From the NCBI GenBank assembly GCA_002205965.3, contig NADL03000466.1, forward strand, positions 124,001 to 188,000: a stretch of 64,000 bases of DNA. The letters run 5' to 3'. The translations under genes and the position numbers were made by a program. Position 1 is the first letter of the stretch. Each line of letters opens with the position of its first letter. Below, one piece after another: positions 1-11,439 of the stretch. The notes below the pieces were generated by a model. The model did no database searches, was not told where the DNA came from, and saw only the letters and a list, made by a program, of their open reading frames with translations. The DNA comes from Kappaphycus alvarezii (Eukaryota; Rhodophyta; Florideophyceae; Gigartinales; Solieriaceae).

Positions 1-1721
1 GGAGGAGCGGGCATTTTCTTCGGGGCCCAAATTGGCGGGAGGTAAAGATCTTATGCGGCGAAAACGTGCGGACGAGATAAACGGAGAAACTTCGTGTACC
101 ATTTTTGAGCGGACCAGAAAGGCGTGACCAGCAGTTCTTTCGCTTGTTCGTGGCAGATCTTGTTCACGACGAGTGGAATCAACTTACGAGGAGGGTTCCA
201 AAAATTGAGTTCTGAGAGCCACTCTTGTTGTAGCGCGTTGATCAACAGAGAGACAGGACACGCGAATTCACTGTTGAAATTGTCCCAGACCTTGGTACTG
301 CTGTCAGCGAATCGATTGATAGTAGGAAGGTATGATTCTAGCAGTGGTTGGAGTGCCTCCTGATTGATCCTCCAATCATCGAGAGTTTGCAGTCGTGACT
401 ACCGATCGGCGAATCGATTGACTGCTGACGGGAGGGAACGTGCCTCTATGGAGATTGCCAGCTTCTGTATCAAGCAGTGTAACACGCGTAGTTCTTGCAT
501 GAGTGGTCGGGACTTGGTTGTCATAGCGTTGAGAATTGCTGCGACTGCGTGGTTGTCCTCCCATACTCTGAGGTGAGTCCCTGATCTGAGCATGTTCGCG
601 AACGACCTGATGTTGTCCGTCACGGCGCGGGGCTCCAAGAATGTTATTGGCTTGACGCGAAGAAGAATTTCCCATAAGCCACGAGATTCCCACATTCCTT
701 GGGTCCCCGGTTGGAAATTGGAGCCCAATGTTCCCTGTTGACCGATGGTCGTTGATTCGTCCGAGTGGAGCGCGAGCGTAGGGGATGGGGTCGACACGGG
801 CCTCTCCGGCGGACTGTGAGCTAGATCGCGCCAGTGTTTGAGGTCCCGAATCGCTGAGTGAAGCAGCTTCACTCGCTTTCCTGAGTTGGATGTGTTCAGC
901 TTGAGCGAATCGTAGATGGATCAGGTGTAGAACTGTGCGAGTGGCATGGCCAGGGAGCATGATATTGCCACTCCTGCGAAGTGGCGTAACAGTTGGACGT
1001 CAACCAGTCGGCGGTTCCGACGTGCTTTGCGGAGCAACTGTTGAGAGATACCGCTGAGTTTTTCCATTCGCTTTGCGGTTATTCCAAATATCATACGAGT
1101 GGTGTCGATAGTAAAACCGAGATGTTTGTTACACTGCGTTCCGGGCCAATTTCCCTTGTCTTCCTTACGAAGTAGTCCGCAAGCCTTCAAGAGACGGTCG
1201 ATTTGCCCGCGAGCCTTGCGAAAACGAGAGCGTCAGCGAATTGCGACCAGAAAGTCGTCCATGTATGGGTGCACACGCAGACGAAGGCGATTTAGGGCGA
1301 CTCGGACGCTCATTAGCTTTGGTTTCATTAGCTTGTAAAAATTTTCTGGCGAAAGCTTCCATCCAAAAGGGAGGGCGATACAACGGAAATATCGGTTGTC
1401 CACCTTGAAAATAAAGCAGTTGCGAATATCGGGATGCAGTCGAAAATGGTGGTAGCCCTTTGCGAAATTGAACGAGAAAAAGTAGTCTGAACGCTTGAGA
1501 TCCAGAGCGAACCCTTCCAGTGTTTCCATTTTGACAGGCATGCCTCGAAATAAGGTAGACTGGCGGGAAGGGTTTACAACCAACCGCTGCTTTTCCCCGG
1601 TAACTGCAAGGAACGCGTTTGAGATCGGGTAGCTATCCCTGTGCAAACGGTGAGCTTCGGATGCTGAGATTTCTTCGTACGTTCGGCGGTGAAGAGCGTC
1701 TTTGATTGCGTTATAGAAGCA
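1..1721 (-). pseudogene. DIRS-type element reverse transcriptase-RNase H, partial at left edge
   Basis: One minus-strand frame runs from about 1721 to the window edge, broken by stops at 1233-1235 (TGA), 921-923 (TGA), 399-401 (TAG) and 51-53 (TAA), with no frameshift. Read through these, the domains appear in DIRS/Ngaro order: an RT region with LPFGWKLSP followed by PYMDDFL, the catalytic YxDD-type box with M in place of the usual residue; a connection region ending LPLAQFY; an RNase H-like region with LHSDES, WEDNHAVAAILNA and NRFAD; then the DIRS-typical NPPRKLIPLVV and TPFWSAQKWY segment. The tyrosine recombinase of DIRS elements would lie left of base 1 and cannot be seen. In FYT*SIYD the stop sits where relatives usually have Arg, which fits CGA to TGA. 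The family call is confident; the element is dead. Confidence 0.85.
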
Positions 1722-1930
1722 TTACCGGTCGGAGGGATCGACAGGATTTGAGAGAGGCGGAATTGAGTTTCTGAGAGATGTTTTCACCGGACGCTCGTAA
1801 ACACCAAAACGGAGTGCCCGAAGAAGTAATTCGGAGGCTTGAAGGATCTAGGACCAAAAGGGAGCGGCGCATTGAGTGTTGCACCGTAGGACTTGAGACA
1901 TAGGACAAAACGACAGTGGAGGTGACCGCT

Positions 1931-2776
1931 TTACTTGCGACTAGGTTTGGCGCCCGGGCCAGACTGGTTCTTTCCAGGTCCCTTTGGAAGGCGACTGTTC
2001 CTGGTGGCTTGTTGCTTATTGAACTCCTTCGCGTAAGCTTCCGAACGGAGCTCAGCAAACTTCTCCTTGGTAGATCAGTACAGGTCAGACGCGTAGGGGA
2101 AGTCGCCTTCTCTGAGGTACTTCTGGAGAAGAATAGTCTCTGTTTTACCGTATTCCAATGAGTCGGTGAAGAAGTCAACTCGTTCCAATACCCTGGAATA
2201 GGAAGCTTCAAGAAAGTAAGGTAGAACAGCGAATAAATCGGTAGCAGCTTGAACGTCCTTAGCAGCCAGGGCCTCGGTAAATCGATGGGCACTGGCGAGG
2301 GCTTTTTCACAGTTTCTACATTCGTTCCAGAGGACTTCGGCTTCCAACCCGTCCCTTTGGTCGGCTGTCTTGATGCGTCCAAACAGACCTTCAAGTTCAG
2401 GAATGAACCTCTGTGCGGGAGACGGAGCGACGGTAAGAGTTTCCTCGAACCTGATGAGCTTACCCGTGGAGGCGTAAGTTCGCCGAGTAGCGAAGGTTTC
2501 ACCCACCTGCTCTACACTTAGGTGCGGCAGTGAAAACTGAAGTTGCCCAACATTGAAGGCCTCGGCGGCGGCCGTGGCTTGATCGGTGGGATCCCACGGC
2601 TGATCTGCGGCACCGGAGGGCCCAGCGGCGGGAGCAGCCTGGGCGGAAGGACCGGTACCACCCTTGAGCAAATTGAAGACTTCAGAGAGTTGATTCTCGA
2701 GGGTTGAAAACTTGTTTTCAAGGGCGTCGATACGGGAACCGGTTGATGCAGCAGAGGAGGATTCGGCATTGGACAT
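1931..2776 (-). pseudogene. Gag-like ORF of the DIRS-type element
   Basis: Starts at the ATG at 2774-2776, on the same strand as and upstream of the RT frame, the usual position of the first DIRS ORF. The frame is open for 233 codons, stops at TGA 2075-2077, then continues in frame through a basic, Gly/Lys/Arg-rich tail to TAA 1931-1933. The N-terminal 40 residues are Ser-rich and contain a short heptad-like stretch (DALENKFSTLENQLSEVF), suggesting coiled-coil multimerisation. A Pro/Ala-rich linker and an alpha-helical core follow, and the basic tail could bind nucleic acid. No zinc knuckle is seen. The gag function is inferred from position and composition, not from a recognised domain. Confidence 0.6.
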
Positions 2777-2879
2777 GGTAAGGGTGTTGTGTTGTGTGAA
2801 TGTCGGCCTAGACTGTGATTCGTCTGAAGCTGGTTCGAAGGATGAGATCTAGCGAAGACTTCAGGGACCAGAAGTTGTG

Positions 2880-3072
2880 GCTAAGGTTTCCAATTTCTCT
2901 GTTTTATAGAACTTTTCGACGGGTTCTGATCGCACATCAAGTCCTTGAGCAACGGTAAGCTGACAACGTGGCCTTATCCTAAGTGGCTTACAGCACAGCG
3001 GAGGCAAATGCACCCGAGATGCAGACATGACAGCGTGACTTGCTTCCAGTTTTGGATCACAGCCACGACGAA
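2880..3072 (-). pseudogene. Probable C-terminal remnant of antisense H3-tail gene, copy A
   Basis: A minus-strand frame reads KLEASHAVMSAS, then CQLTVAQGLDV and KFYKTEKLETL. This resembles, in order, the C-terminal segment of copy C (NHCMAIN, LLSAESLTEC, LYTVRDVRCV) and copy B (QHAICID, MPFSQASLKLCC). If correct, the copy A gene starting near 7130 once ended here and was opened by an insertion that brought in the MULE-like transposase at 5.1-6.25 kb. The match is short and the segment may be frameshifted, so this is tentative. Confidence 0.35.
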
Positions 3073-5110
3073 GCCTCCTTCTCATATTCACCCATAATTT
3101 TCCAATCATTCCACCAAATCGTTAGGGGTTTAAATCGTAAATTTCAAGGCGCATCAGTTAACAAAGGTTTAGAGCTCAATTATAGGGCCATCGAGTTTTT
3201 TAAGATACTGCACTGTGCAGAAATTAGAGACTTCTTATTTTTCATTGACTGGTTGATGATTTATAGTGCATTACAGTACATCCATTTTTCGTTGCAGTAG
3301 TAGTTCTGTAGGGGGTCCATCCTTCTTTTTTGTTATCGGGTGTCTACTATCCCTGCTACTCAATCCATTCTAACTTCTTTTAATGTTCAAGTGTTAGTTC
3401 CCGCTGCAAATTGCGCTGCCATGCTCCCTCCTTTTCACATGGCACCACCACACAGCCTCAGTACGTGCGACCAAAATGCCCTGATAAACGGGTTCAGTTG
3501 GATCAAATCAAATCTTTACAGCACACTTTACCTCCAAAAGGACAGATTGCACGACCTTCGAAGGGCAGGAACGAAAGAAAAAGATTTATCTCCGCAGAAT
3601 TTGCACCGCGCTTAGTCAGGGCATCGGAGTTGTTGGTAACGTGGTTAAATATCTACTTGCCTAACTAGGCCTCAAGCCTTGTATTTTACCATGTTTCATC
3701 CAGGTAAATCATCTATAACGCCTGAATAAGTTTGATTATAGGTCAACATGAATGAAAAAACAAAGGTAACATTGGAAGATACCATACGTAGTGGATTGGA
3801 GGGTGGTTCTCCTGCTTCGGCCAATTGTGCAAATGTAACTAACTTAGAAAGCGAGACTGTGTGTTTTTAAAGAAAGTATCACTTGAAAAGATAGAAGAGA
3901 AAATTTTGGAGTGCCCTACCAATCCAGAAGAAAAATAGATCTGCGGATAATTTAAATTCCTTAAGAACAATGGGAATATCCCTCCACATAAGGATACGCA
4001 TCATAGTGTACTCTGCCTTTGAAACGAATGATATACCGTGCCATTGCGATTCTGAGTGTATATTAGGCGCTTTTTACGTTCTTTTAGACACAGAAATCGG
4101 AAAACTGAAGGTACCTGAGCTTGATATTCGAGAACAAATGCCTGACGAAACTGCTATTTTGTTGACACCGGAAAAAGAGCATGAATTTGTCATGGGTAAT
4201 AGTTCCAGTGATATAATTAGTGTATTAGTAAGCACATAAACATTCCAAATCCTTTTTAATTCATTCTGCGAAACAAATTATGTTGAAATAGACTCATGAA
4301 TTCACCTATGCCAGGATGAAAAGTAAAGGATATTTGTAAAAGATTTAGTCATCGATAATGATTATGTCCCCTTCATGAAGAAGTCCTGACTGTTCATATG
4401 GACCAACGGGTTCATCTCAGTATTCAATAAAGTGTTCTGGTTTCACAAAGTTTCTACTTCGAGTTGCAAGATTCACTTATGCTTGGGATATAATTCTTTC
4501 AAGCTCTTTATCTTCATTTAATTCTGAAATCGCATTCAGCATATTCAACCTAAATCCATCCAGTTCAGGCTTATTTTTGACCAATGATATCTCAATCTTA
4601 AGGCAGATGCGAACTAGAACATACCGGCGGCTAGCTTTTCCTTCCTGAAGGTTTGCAAGAGCTATTTCAAGGGTAGAAGAAACTTCCTGAAGCAGCAAAA
4701 TAGTATGCTCGTCATTAAAATACTTTTAGGTCTCTAATATTTTCTGTCTTTTCACCTTGGAAGAATACCTTCTTGGAGCGTTGCGCTTTTTATTCCATTA
4801 GATGACAAATTTCTGTAGGAACGATCTCTTTGTCTCTCGCTATATTATTGAGATCCAAGCTGTGTAGAACAAACGGTATTAAGTTCTCTTGCTTTCCTGA
4901 TCTCTTCATGAGGTGACATTCCAGTCCCAGATGTGTAATTGATGAACCTACTCTGACTTTCGACAGCATTTGTATCTCTTAAACAAGCAGATATGTCTGA
5001 GGGGTCCTTTGAAGAATAACCAGTTGAAATCAATGGTTTGATTCCTTGGTTCCGCACCCATTCAATTCAGGAAGCGTCAATTTCCCGTTCCTTTTCAAAG
5101 ACTTCATCTG
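3073..5110. other. Unassigned stretch, probably non-coding part of the MULE-like insertion
   Basis: No frame in these 2 kb gives a family I recognise. A minus-strand frame at 4477-4698 and another at 4845-5057 have ordinary amino-acid composition and sit directly downstream of the transposase remnant, so they may be its frameshifted C-terminus, but no motif supports this. I looked for long terminal inverted repeats of a MULE between the stretch near 3.1 kb and the one near 6.25 kb and could not see them by eye. Confidence 0.3.
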
Positions 5111-6250
5111 CTAAGCATGAAGATTCTGCATTTCGAAGACGCTACATTTCTTTCGCAATTTCATACACCTTGATACTTCTTTGCTAGCTCGCGTGTTTAC
5201 ATCACGATAGAAATGGACAACACATTCCAGCACTATAGAATTTATATGCACTTCCTGGGAAGCACCTGTGGCCTCGTGAAGTGCCCGTGCAATGCCTCCT
5301 ACCTCTACGGCCTCAAAATCTGTCGTTATTGCACGCAGCTCAACGTAGCGCTTATTGAATTCTATTCCCATTGGAATGTAAGGAATTTTGATTCGGCACC
5401 GATGGAGTCTTTCTTGTGTGGAGAAGTCTTCTTTCCGTTCTCTTGTGGAGAAATCTCCTTTCCCGAACTGGAAATAATATTGGAGCCGCATTTGCTCGAA
5501 AAACATTGACTATCCGGCTTGGTATCCATCAGCAGTTAAGCGAGATATTAAAATACGTGGTACCACGATACACCGAGAACTTCGACCCCCAACACTAGTT
5601 TCCCTTACTACAATGTTGTAAACAAACTACTTCCCGTCAAGTGGATGCCACCTATCTCTGTTCACGGCCTTATATGTAGCATCACCGGCTAAAAGAGAAG
5701 ACACTGCATCAACAATAAGAATTGATTCCAGACCGAGTAAAATAACAAAACCATTCTCGACTGTACGAAAGTCTCGAAGGTATGTATTTGAACGATCTGC
5801 CACAATATCAAATATCATGCGGATGCCATCTTTCTGTCCATTAATTTCCTGAGCGTTCTTCTACATGGTATGTAAGGCTCTACTAATGATCTCTACCTTG
5901 CTTCCATCGGATCCCTCATCCCGTACAATACAACTCTGTACTCTACGTTTGAGAACTCTAGCTCCCGTATCCAATGATTTCTGACACTTCACTGCGAGAT
6001 ATAGGCGCTTTGCGATAGGAACAGAAGAAATTTGGGGTACTGTATGTGTATGATGTCCTATTGCAACACTAAATAATATTTGGTCTTCCGAAACAGCCTT
6101 TTCACAACGTTGCGACTCAAGAAGATCAATGTCCTTCGTAACCACAACGCGCCTGAACTAATCTTCTTTTTCAAAGGTATACATCCAGAAAGAACATTTG
6201 TCAACATCTACTATCGAATGCTCGCACACTACACATCTAAACTCTCGAAA
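5111..6250 (-). pseudogene. MULE-like transposase remnant
   Basis: One minus-strand frame spans this interval with in-frame stops (among them near 6146-6160, at 5861-5863 and at 5627-5629) and no frameshift. Read in order it shows a Cys/His-rich N-terminal part (CVVCEHS, then GHHTHT), as in the FLYWCH/WRKY-like domain that precedes MULE transposases; a core resembling the MULE signature (GLESILIVDAVSSLLAGDATYK, compare W-x-DGTFK, where the first catalytic Asp is the D of GDATYK); and further on AITTDFEAVEVGGIARAL, resembling the conserved TDFE-x-A block with the second catalytic Asp, followed by ECVVHFYRDV, which matches the downstream C-x-H block. The third acidic residue is not located. Superfamily assignment is from motif order and spacing. 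It appears to sit inside copy A of the antisense gene. Confidence 0.6.
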
Positions 6251-7130
6251 ACTCACATTATGGATCCTAAGAAGATGCGGGGAAGATAGAAAAGATGCAC
6301 CCCGCGACATAGGGAGAAGGACATAGAAATGTTGATTCGGGTGCTTTGGGTACCACCGATCGATCTGCAAAATAGCTCCCCTCTCGAACTGAGGTGCCTA
6401 CCAAAGGTCTCATAAACGACGAGACTATTTCAGCTCTCCTTTCTAAGGTTGTGCTTTGACCGGACTATGGTCAACGTATCCAGGAGGTATCTTGTTGAAT
6501 GAGAAGTTGTAGAGATCGATGGGATGTTTTTGCTCCGTCTATTCATCAACGCCGTAGTATTTCCCCACTGAAAGTTCACGGAAATCGCGCGAGGCCCTCT
6601 AAAACTTGGAGATTATCCAAGAGAGAAACTCCGGAAATTCCATATTGTCGTCGTGATAGCAAATAAACTCCGTCAAGCTTAGTAGAATGGGAAGATCCCC
6701 ATCGATGCCCTCGTCACGTTTCCTCCGAGGCCGCAAAATGTGCTAAATTCTGTTCACAAAAGACAAAATGATCCCGGTGTGATACCTTCGCAGACGCGGG
6801 ATCCCATCCTTGGCACCCCCCAAACGAAGTGCAAGATCCGATGTCGTGAAGGGACTCTTCCTGCACTGTCGACTTCTGGATCTTGATTTTGTCGGGCATA
6901 TTCGAAAATGTAACGACATTTCTTATACTCACCTTCGCATGGGGCTTATTAACGATGAAACTTTCGGTAGTCCGGTACGATTGAGACGGAGAAAGACTTC
7001 TGGCCGGAATGACTGGATTTTCCGGGGGAAAAGGTTCGCCCGCCGTTTTGCGAGCTGCTTTCTCCATCGAATTTCGACGAGACGCCCTTTTTCCCGTTGA
7101 TTTCTTCGCGTTTTTGTTTGTCTTCTCTAT
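6251..7130 (-). pseudogene. Antisense H3-tail-mimic gene, copy A, N-terminal part
   Basis: The minus-strand frame from 7130 to the TGA at 6714-6716 is open. Its first 29 codons after the ancestral start align gap-free with the histone H3 tail: H3 residues T3, A7, K9, S10, T11, G12, A15, R17, K23, A24, A25, R26, K27 and A29 are identical, so both silencing lysines (K9, K27) are kept. The initiator is ATA (7128-7130), apparently a mutated ATG; the next ATG is at 7067. Downstream, in another frame (6713-6430), the segment MEFPEFLSWII ... DLYNFSFNKIPPGYV matches copy B (LEFPEWIISAV ... SLYTFSFNGLRPGYV), and 6370-6260 (QHFYVLLPMSR) matches copy B (WHLCVLFLMSR). The gene then runs into the MULE remnant. 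Function is unknown; the H3 resemblance is seen directly. Confidence 0.75.
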
Positions 7131-7364
7131 CGTAGTGGTCCATGGGGAACTTTTCGGATGGGTCCGAAGCCGTATAAACCCCTGCTCGTACTGACACGGA
7201 TGGAGCGGTCCAAAAGGCTTTAACTGCCCTGAATTGAAGTCAGTTTAGAGCGGTGATAGCACCACCTGCGGGGCAAGCTAAGATGTTTGAATGTGGCGGT
7301 GGACAGTGCTGGGGGCGAATTGACGCATTAGAAGAATTTTGAGAGAAGAATATAGAGATAAAAC

Positions 7365-7750
7365 GTGATGGTAGAGGGAGGGGGCAGTGAGTTCCTGTGT
7401 CACCCCCGGGTCAGTGCCAGACGGTGCGCCGGGATTCCATATGAGTCCGGGGAGGTGTTGGTAGCTCCTGAAGGGTCAAGAGAAACCTGCCCTTATTCAC
7501 TACTTGTATTATACTTTTTGTTCTCAGTTTCTATGTTGCCAGTTACTGTACTATATAGTTATTTTTTATTATTTTGTACAGTATTTTGGTTCGGCCTCGC
7601 AAAGTGTGGCCCTGAAACGGTCAGCCACACCCGCGATTACCATATGAACAGTGGTGGCCGTAGGTGGCTGGGGGGACGGGGACAGGCGAGAGGACACGAC
7701 AGAAACCCCTCCTCATAAGGTCTCCATCTTTGCAAATCTTACATTTGCGA
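7365..7750. repeat. Probable LTR of the element carrying copy A
   Basis: Lies about 235 bp beyond the start of copy A, where Gypsy-2 and Gypsy-3 have their 3' LTRs. It shares the layout and several words of the Gypsy-2 LTR: a T-rich tract with TATTTT and TTATTTTTTATT, then GGCCT, a CCACA...CTCGCG/CCGCGATT-like block, then a GGCAGG/GGACAGG-rich end. Identity is low, I cannot place its ends, and no partner LTR is seen to the left. Confidence 0.35.
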
Positions 7751-7945
7751 CCGTATCATTTTAATGATTGAAAAAGAGGTTAGCCTATGCTCCAAAGCGC
7801 ATCAAATTATTCGTATAAAGTCAAGAACAGCTGTTCCGATCTGTTTGCGCTGCATCTGGAGTTTGACTTGTATTCCATGTCGCGCGAGATTGATGTCGCG
7901 GGACTACATGTACTAGCGTCGCAGTCTGATTGGAACGGTTCTTTC

Positions 7946-8045
7946 GTACAGTATACAGTACAGTAATGTACTTCCGTATAATTTACATGCAGGAAGCGGG
8001 CTAATACAGTGCACAGTGGTAGTGTACACTGTGCGAGAATTGTAC
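7946..8045. repeat. TACAGTA palindrome cluster
   Basis: GTACAGTATACAGTACAGTAATGTAC at 7946-7971 is shown here only as a pattern: overlapping TACAGTA/TACTGTA palindromic units, followed by CAGTGCACAGTGGTAGTGTACACTGTGC, a second imperfect palindrome. The same motif recurs near 37.73, 37.86, 43.77, 49.63-49.69, 52.91, 59.49 and 59.66 kb. Confidence 0.7.
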
Positions 8046-8059
8046 AGGCGTAGAAATCC

Positions 8060-9170
8060 CGAACTGGCACCTATAAGGCTGCGTCACCACAAGAAATTAT
8101 TTTCGATGCGGAGCTTTCAATTTTTTAAAATTTTTAATTTATTGCCTCAAAGTTCAGGACAAGTGTCCTGAACTGTAGTGCAATGCACCGAACTAAAGCT
8201 AGAAATGTACCAAGAAATGGTTACGCTCCGTATTGTGTAAAGCAATGACTACATGGTATTCGACTCCGCTTTCCCTTTATTCCCTCTGCAGGGTAGTAGC
8301 TCAATATTTTGGAGAACTCAGGTGGTAGAGGCTTGTAGGAAGCAAAAGAAAAAGGGATCAAGAGGTAAATGTGATACACAGTATGCATCAGACCGGTTAG
8401 GCAAGAGCCACGGATACTAGTCATCCGTGCTACAGGACATTTGGGATACAAGTCCTCCCAAAGGACAAAAGGCACAAAAAAGTGTAAAAACCTGAAATAA
8501 AAAACGGGCTACAAAGCCGAGCTGGCGAGTAGGGGCCGAATGAGTTAGAAGTTACTATAGCTGCAGTTGCGGTGCCCTAGAAAGAAGGCGACGCAAGTTG
8601 CGGGAGTAATGAGTGGAGCCAAAAACAAAAACTGGCGAAGTCGTTGGTACCTTCAGTACCTGTTTACTATAAGTGGCACTTAGGCCAAGAAAAAAGAATA
8701 AGTTAAAGTTAGCTAATTAGTCGAGCTAACGCTCCCTAGTTAGGGCACGTATTACTCTATTAACTGGTTAGCCATGAATAAATATCAGGGTCAGTTAGTG
8801 GACCAGTGCCATGCCCAACAGGGGCGACTACTGGAAAGTCACTTTAATAGTGTTAACATGCTGAACGGCTCGCATCCTGTAAGGGGGCTCGAAAATATAG
8901 TACTACAATTATGCTAATAACCGTAAATTCAAACTAAAGTACTATTGCACTACATCTCCCCCTTCAGAACACGAACGCTCGGGAATATAATGTAAGTTAA
9001 ACGACAGATAGCGTCCATTGCGTGGCGTGCTTGCCACCTCAAAATATTCCACCCGTCGCGGGCGTTTTCATTGTTTTCCAAATAAATTTACGGACGTGCC
9101 TGGGCAAGACACTTTTCACACTTTGTGGCAAGTTGCTTACATATGTCAAAACCGTGGACGGTCATCGGAA
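8060..9170. other. No recognisable gene
   Basis: AT-leaning sequence with short frames only. The frame at 8221-8475 (minus, 84 codons) has no recognisable motif. The stretch 8900-8970 has the look of an LTR end (AAACTAAAGTACTATTGCACTACATCTCCC), but I found no second copy. Confidence 0.4.
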
Positions 9171-9510
9171 TTTTAATTCAAAAGTAATCAATCTATTTCA
9201 ACTAAGGATCTAAATCATGCTATCAAGACCTCTAGGCAAACTCGTACTTCATCTGTCTATGGTTTGGGCAATAAAAAGTCACCTATTAAAGGTGTTGACA
9301 TTTCCCTGGCGTCAACGGCTGTCTCAACTACTAAGGAGTCATCCTTCTCCACCGTTTTGGCACATCAGTTGCCTTCCTCTGATCGCGAAATTTCGCGCCA
9401 AAAAGAAAAGATACCCGAAAAGGGGTAATTCGAAATTTCCGGTGGCCCACGACCTCACTGTAATTCGTCCAGTGGGAACGAATAGTCGTACAAAATACGA
9501 TTTAATATAG

Positions 9511-10392
9511 GCAATTAACCTCGAACGTCACCGCTCTATTTCATGCTTTCATTCTCTTTGTCACCGACCTCATCCTGTAAAAGGATCTTTTCACAATCCA
9601 CACCGGGTTTGCACTAACGAAGGCTCTCCTAAAGAGAACTCAAAAAAATTGGCTTCAGAAGCCCGCGATGTCGAAGAGACGAATGACGTTCGCGACAGTT
9701 GGCCATATTACTCTGCAGAGGACATCGCCCAGAGTAGCATACGTTACTATTTGGATGCATATGTACATGAGCCCTATTTCTGGCAAAGAGAGGTCATGAA
9801 TCATACGTGCATTCAACAGTAATACACTGATCACAGTGGGTTCTTACCTAATAAAATCCCCTTGGACGCGATTACAACTCGAGGTTTGCTCGATCATAGT
9901 GCTGTGCCTGTTGAGGCACGAAAAATATCTCTTACAGATCTGATCATGAGTGCGCGTCGCCGCTTCATTCATTCGGAGTTTGAACGTATTTTTCTTTTAC
10001 CTGGAGAAATTCTGATTCCTCACGCGTTAGGCGCTGGTACTTTGTCGTATCGTACGAACGGAGAGCGCTTTTGGGGTGAAAATATCTTAGGTCTTGCCAC
10101 CCAGACCATACGCCCGATCGAAGTAATCGATCAAATTTGGCGCGGTATTCGCGGCGTGCGTCAAGATGCCATGTTTTGGCAAACAGCGATCATTCTGATC
10201 CACTTTCACTTTTAGAACGCAATTATAAACCGCTCTTCAGTAGAAAAAGTGCGCTCGAGACGCCGTTTTCGTAACGAAGCGAGATGTCTGATCCCGTATC
10301 AGCAAAAGGAGGCCAACACGGCCAAGTATATCGGTCCGCAACATCTTGATTTGTCGATGCAACGCGAATTATGCTTCGTGGTCTCTTGTTAA
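9511..10392 (+). pseudogene. Unrecognised long frame, broken only by stops
   Basis: One plus-strand frame stays open from 9511 to the TAA at 10390-10392 except for one TAA near 9820 and one TAG at 10213-10215; about 290 codons with normal composition. Notable words are SFHNPHRVC, EETNDVRDSWPYYSAEDIAQ, VHEPYFWQREVM, SARRRFIHSEFERIF and GIRGVRQDAMFWQT. I do not recognise the family. A separate frame just upstream (9175-9426, Ser/Thr/Lys-rich) may be its N-terminus in another frame. The mutation pattern matches the decayed transposon genes nearby, so a transposon origin is likely. Confidence 0.45.
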
Positions 10393-10450
10393 GGGTTTTT
10401 AGGGCTTTTTGGTCAGATTTGGGCCTGGCTTGAACTATTTTTGATCTTAT

Positions 10451-11068
10451 TTTAGTGATTCAGATCACGTAATTTGGTGTCAGTTCATGACTGAATGTGG
10501 TGTTAGACATGGAGCGTTTCTCCTCTGAGATGTTCATGACACGTGGTGACTTTGGTTCTTACCAAATAGAGTCATCTTCTGGATGCAAGAGTTGGACATG
10601 TGTATTCCTTTTGGAGGAAAGGCCAATTATGAAGAGCTAAAATGGCTCTTAGGAAAGAATGAAGAGATCGACAGAGAAGATCCAAACAAATTGCCTCTTC
10701 AATGGAGCTGGCGCTCGAAAGGCGGTCAACGCCACAGCTTATCGCCAGGCCGCGTGCATCCGGAGGCTGGTGACTTTTTTTTCTACAATCATTGGAAGGG
10801 CGTTCGTGTAACGGCCTTGAAGGCCAGACAGGGACTTAGTGCTCCCCCTGAAGATGCTGCTACTGTGGCCGTTCCTTATTCTGTTTAGATCCCACAAAAT
10901 GAGCCGACTACAGATGCAATTGTCCTTGAGGGCGACATTCCTCCAACTTCTACAGCAGTGGTTCGTCCGCAAAATATCACTACGGGAGATTACGGTGACT
11001 GTTTGGAAGTCGACGAGACGGAAGACGGAGGCGGCAAGAAAGGAATGATAAGGACGGAGACGGCCTGA
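10451..11068 (+). pseudogene. Unrecognised frame, possibly the continuation of the preceding one
   Basis: A plus-strand frame from 10451 to the double stop at 11066-11071 is broken by two TGA codons (near 10526 and 10547) and one TAG (10886-10888) but by no frameshift. It contains MTECGVRHGAF, RVIFWMQELDM, CIPFGGKANYEELKWLLGK, HPEAGDFFFYNHWKGVRV and an acidic/Gly end (DETEDGGGKKG). The two frames are separated by a 58-bp T-rich segment beginning GTTAAG and ending TTTTAG, which could be a short GT-AG intron joining them into one protein of about 500 residues. No known domain is visible. Confidence 0.45.
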
Positions 11069-11127
11069 TGAAGCGTTAGGCGTCAGGCGGTGGGCGTGCT
11101 TGGTCCGAAGAGGACTCTGCTCGCTCC

Positions 11128-11439
11128 TTATTGAAGGACCTGATATTGACGGGTGAGGAACTTGAAGTACCCTTGACAGAGCTGAAAATGCTCTTGAAGG
11201 CGCTCTTCAGAGCCTCTCTTAGTACCGCACTTCGGGCATCTCGAAGCCGCAGTCGCGCTCAAACAGTAAGTAAGTAGTTTGTTTGTTCCCATCATGGGAA
11301 CTGATGTTTCGTCCTTGCATCTCATAGGCACTTCTCGTGTTGACCCATAGCTCTCGTTGCCTCTCAGAGGCATTGAGCTAACTTCAAAAGTTTTGTTATT
11401 GTGTCGGACTTGAATAAATCTTTTGCATTCTCTGGGCAA
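11128..11439 (-). CDS. Small hypothetical frame with a Cys/His cluster
   Basis: A minus-strand frame of 103 codons. Residues 68-90 contain CPKCG and then H and C (C-x2-C-x14-H-x3-C), a spacing compatible with a zinc finger of C2HC type. There is no partner gene and no recognisable start context. It could be an eroded transposon fragment; it is reported only because of the Cys/His spacing. Confidence 0.25.
   Translation of the reverse strand: MPRECKRFIQVRHNNKTFEVSSMPLRGNESYGSTREVPMRCKDETSVPMMGTNKLLTYCLSATAASRCPKCGTKRGSEERLQEHFQLCQGYFKFLTRQYQVLQ

Noticed and set aside
1711..2502. 263-codon minus-strand frame
   Set aside because: It overlaps the gag-like frame 1931-2776 in another phase. Its composition is Ser/Leu/Arg-rich and it lacks a family motif.
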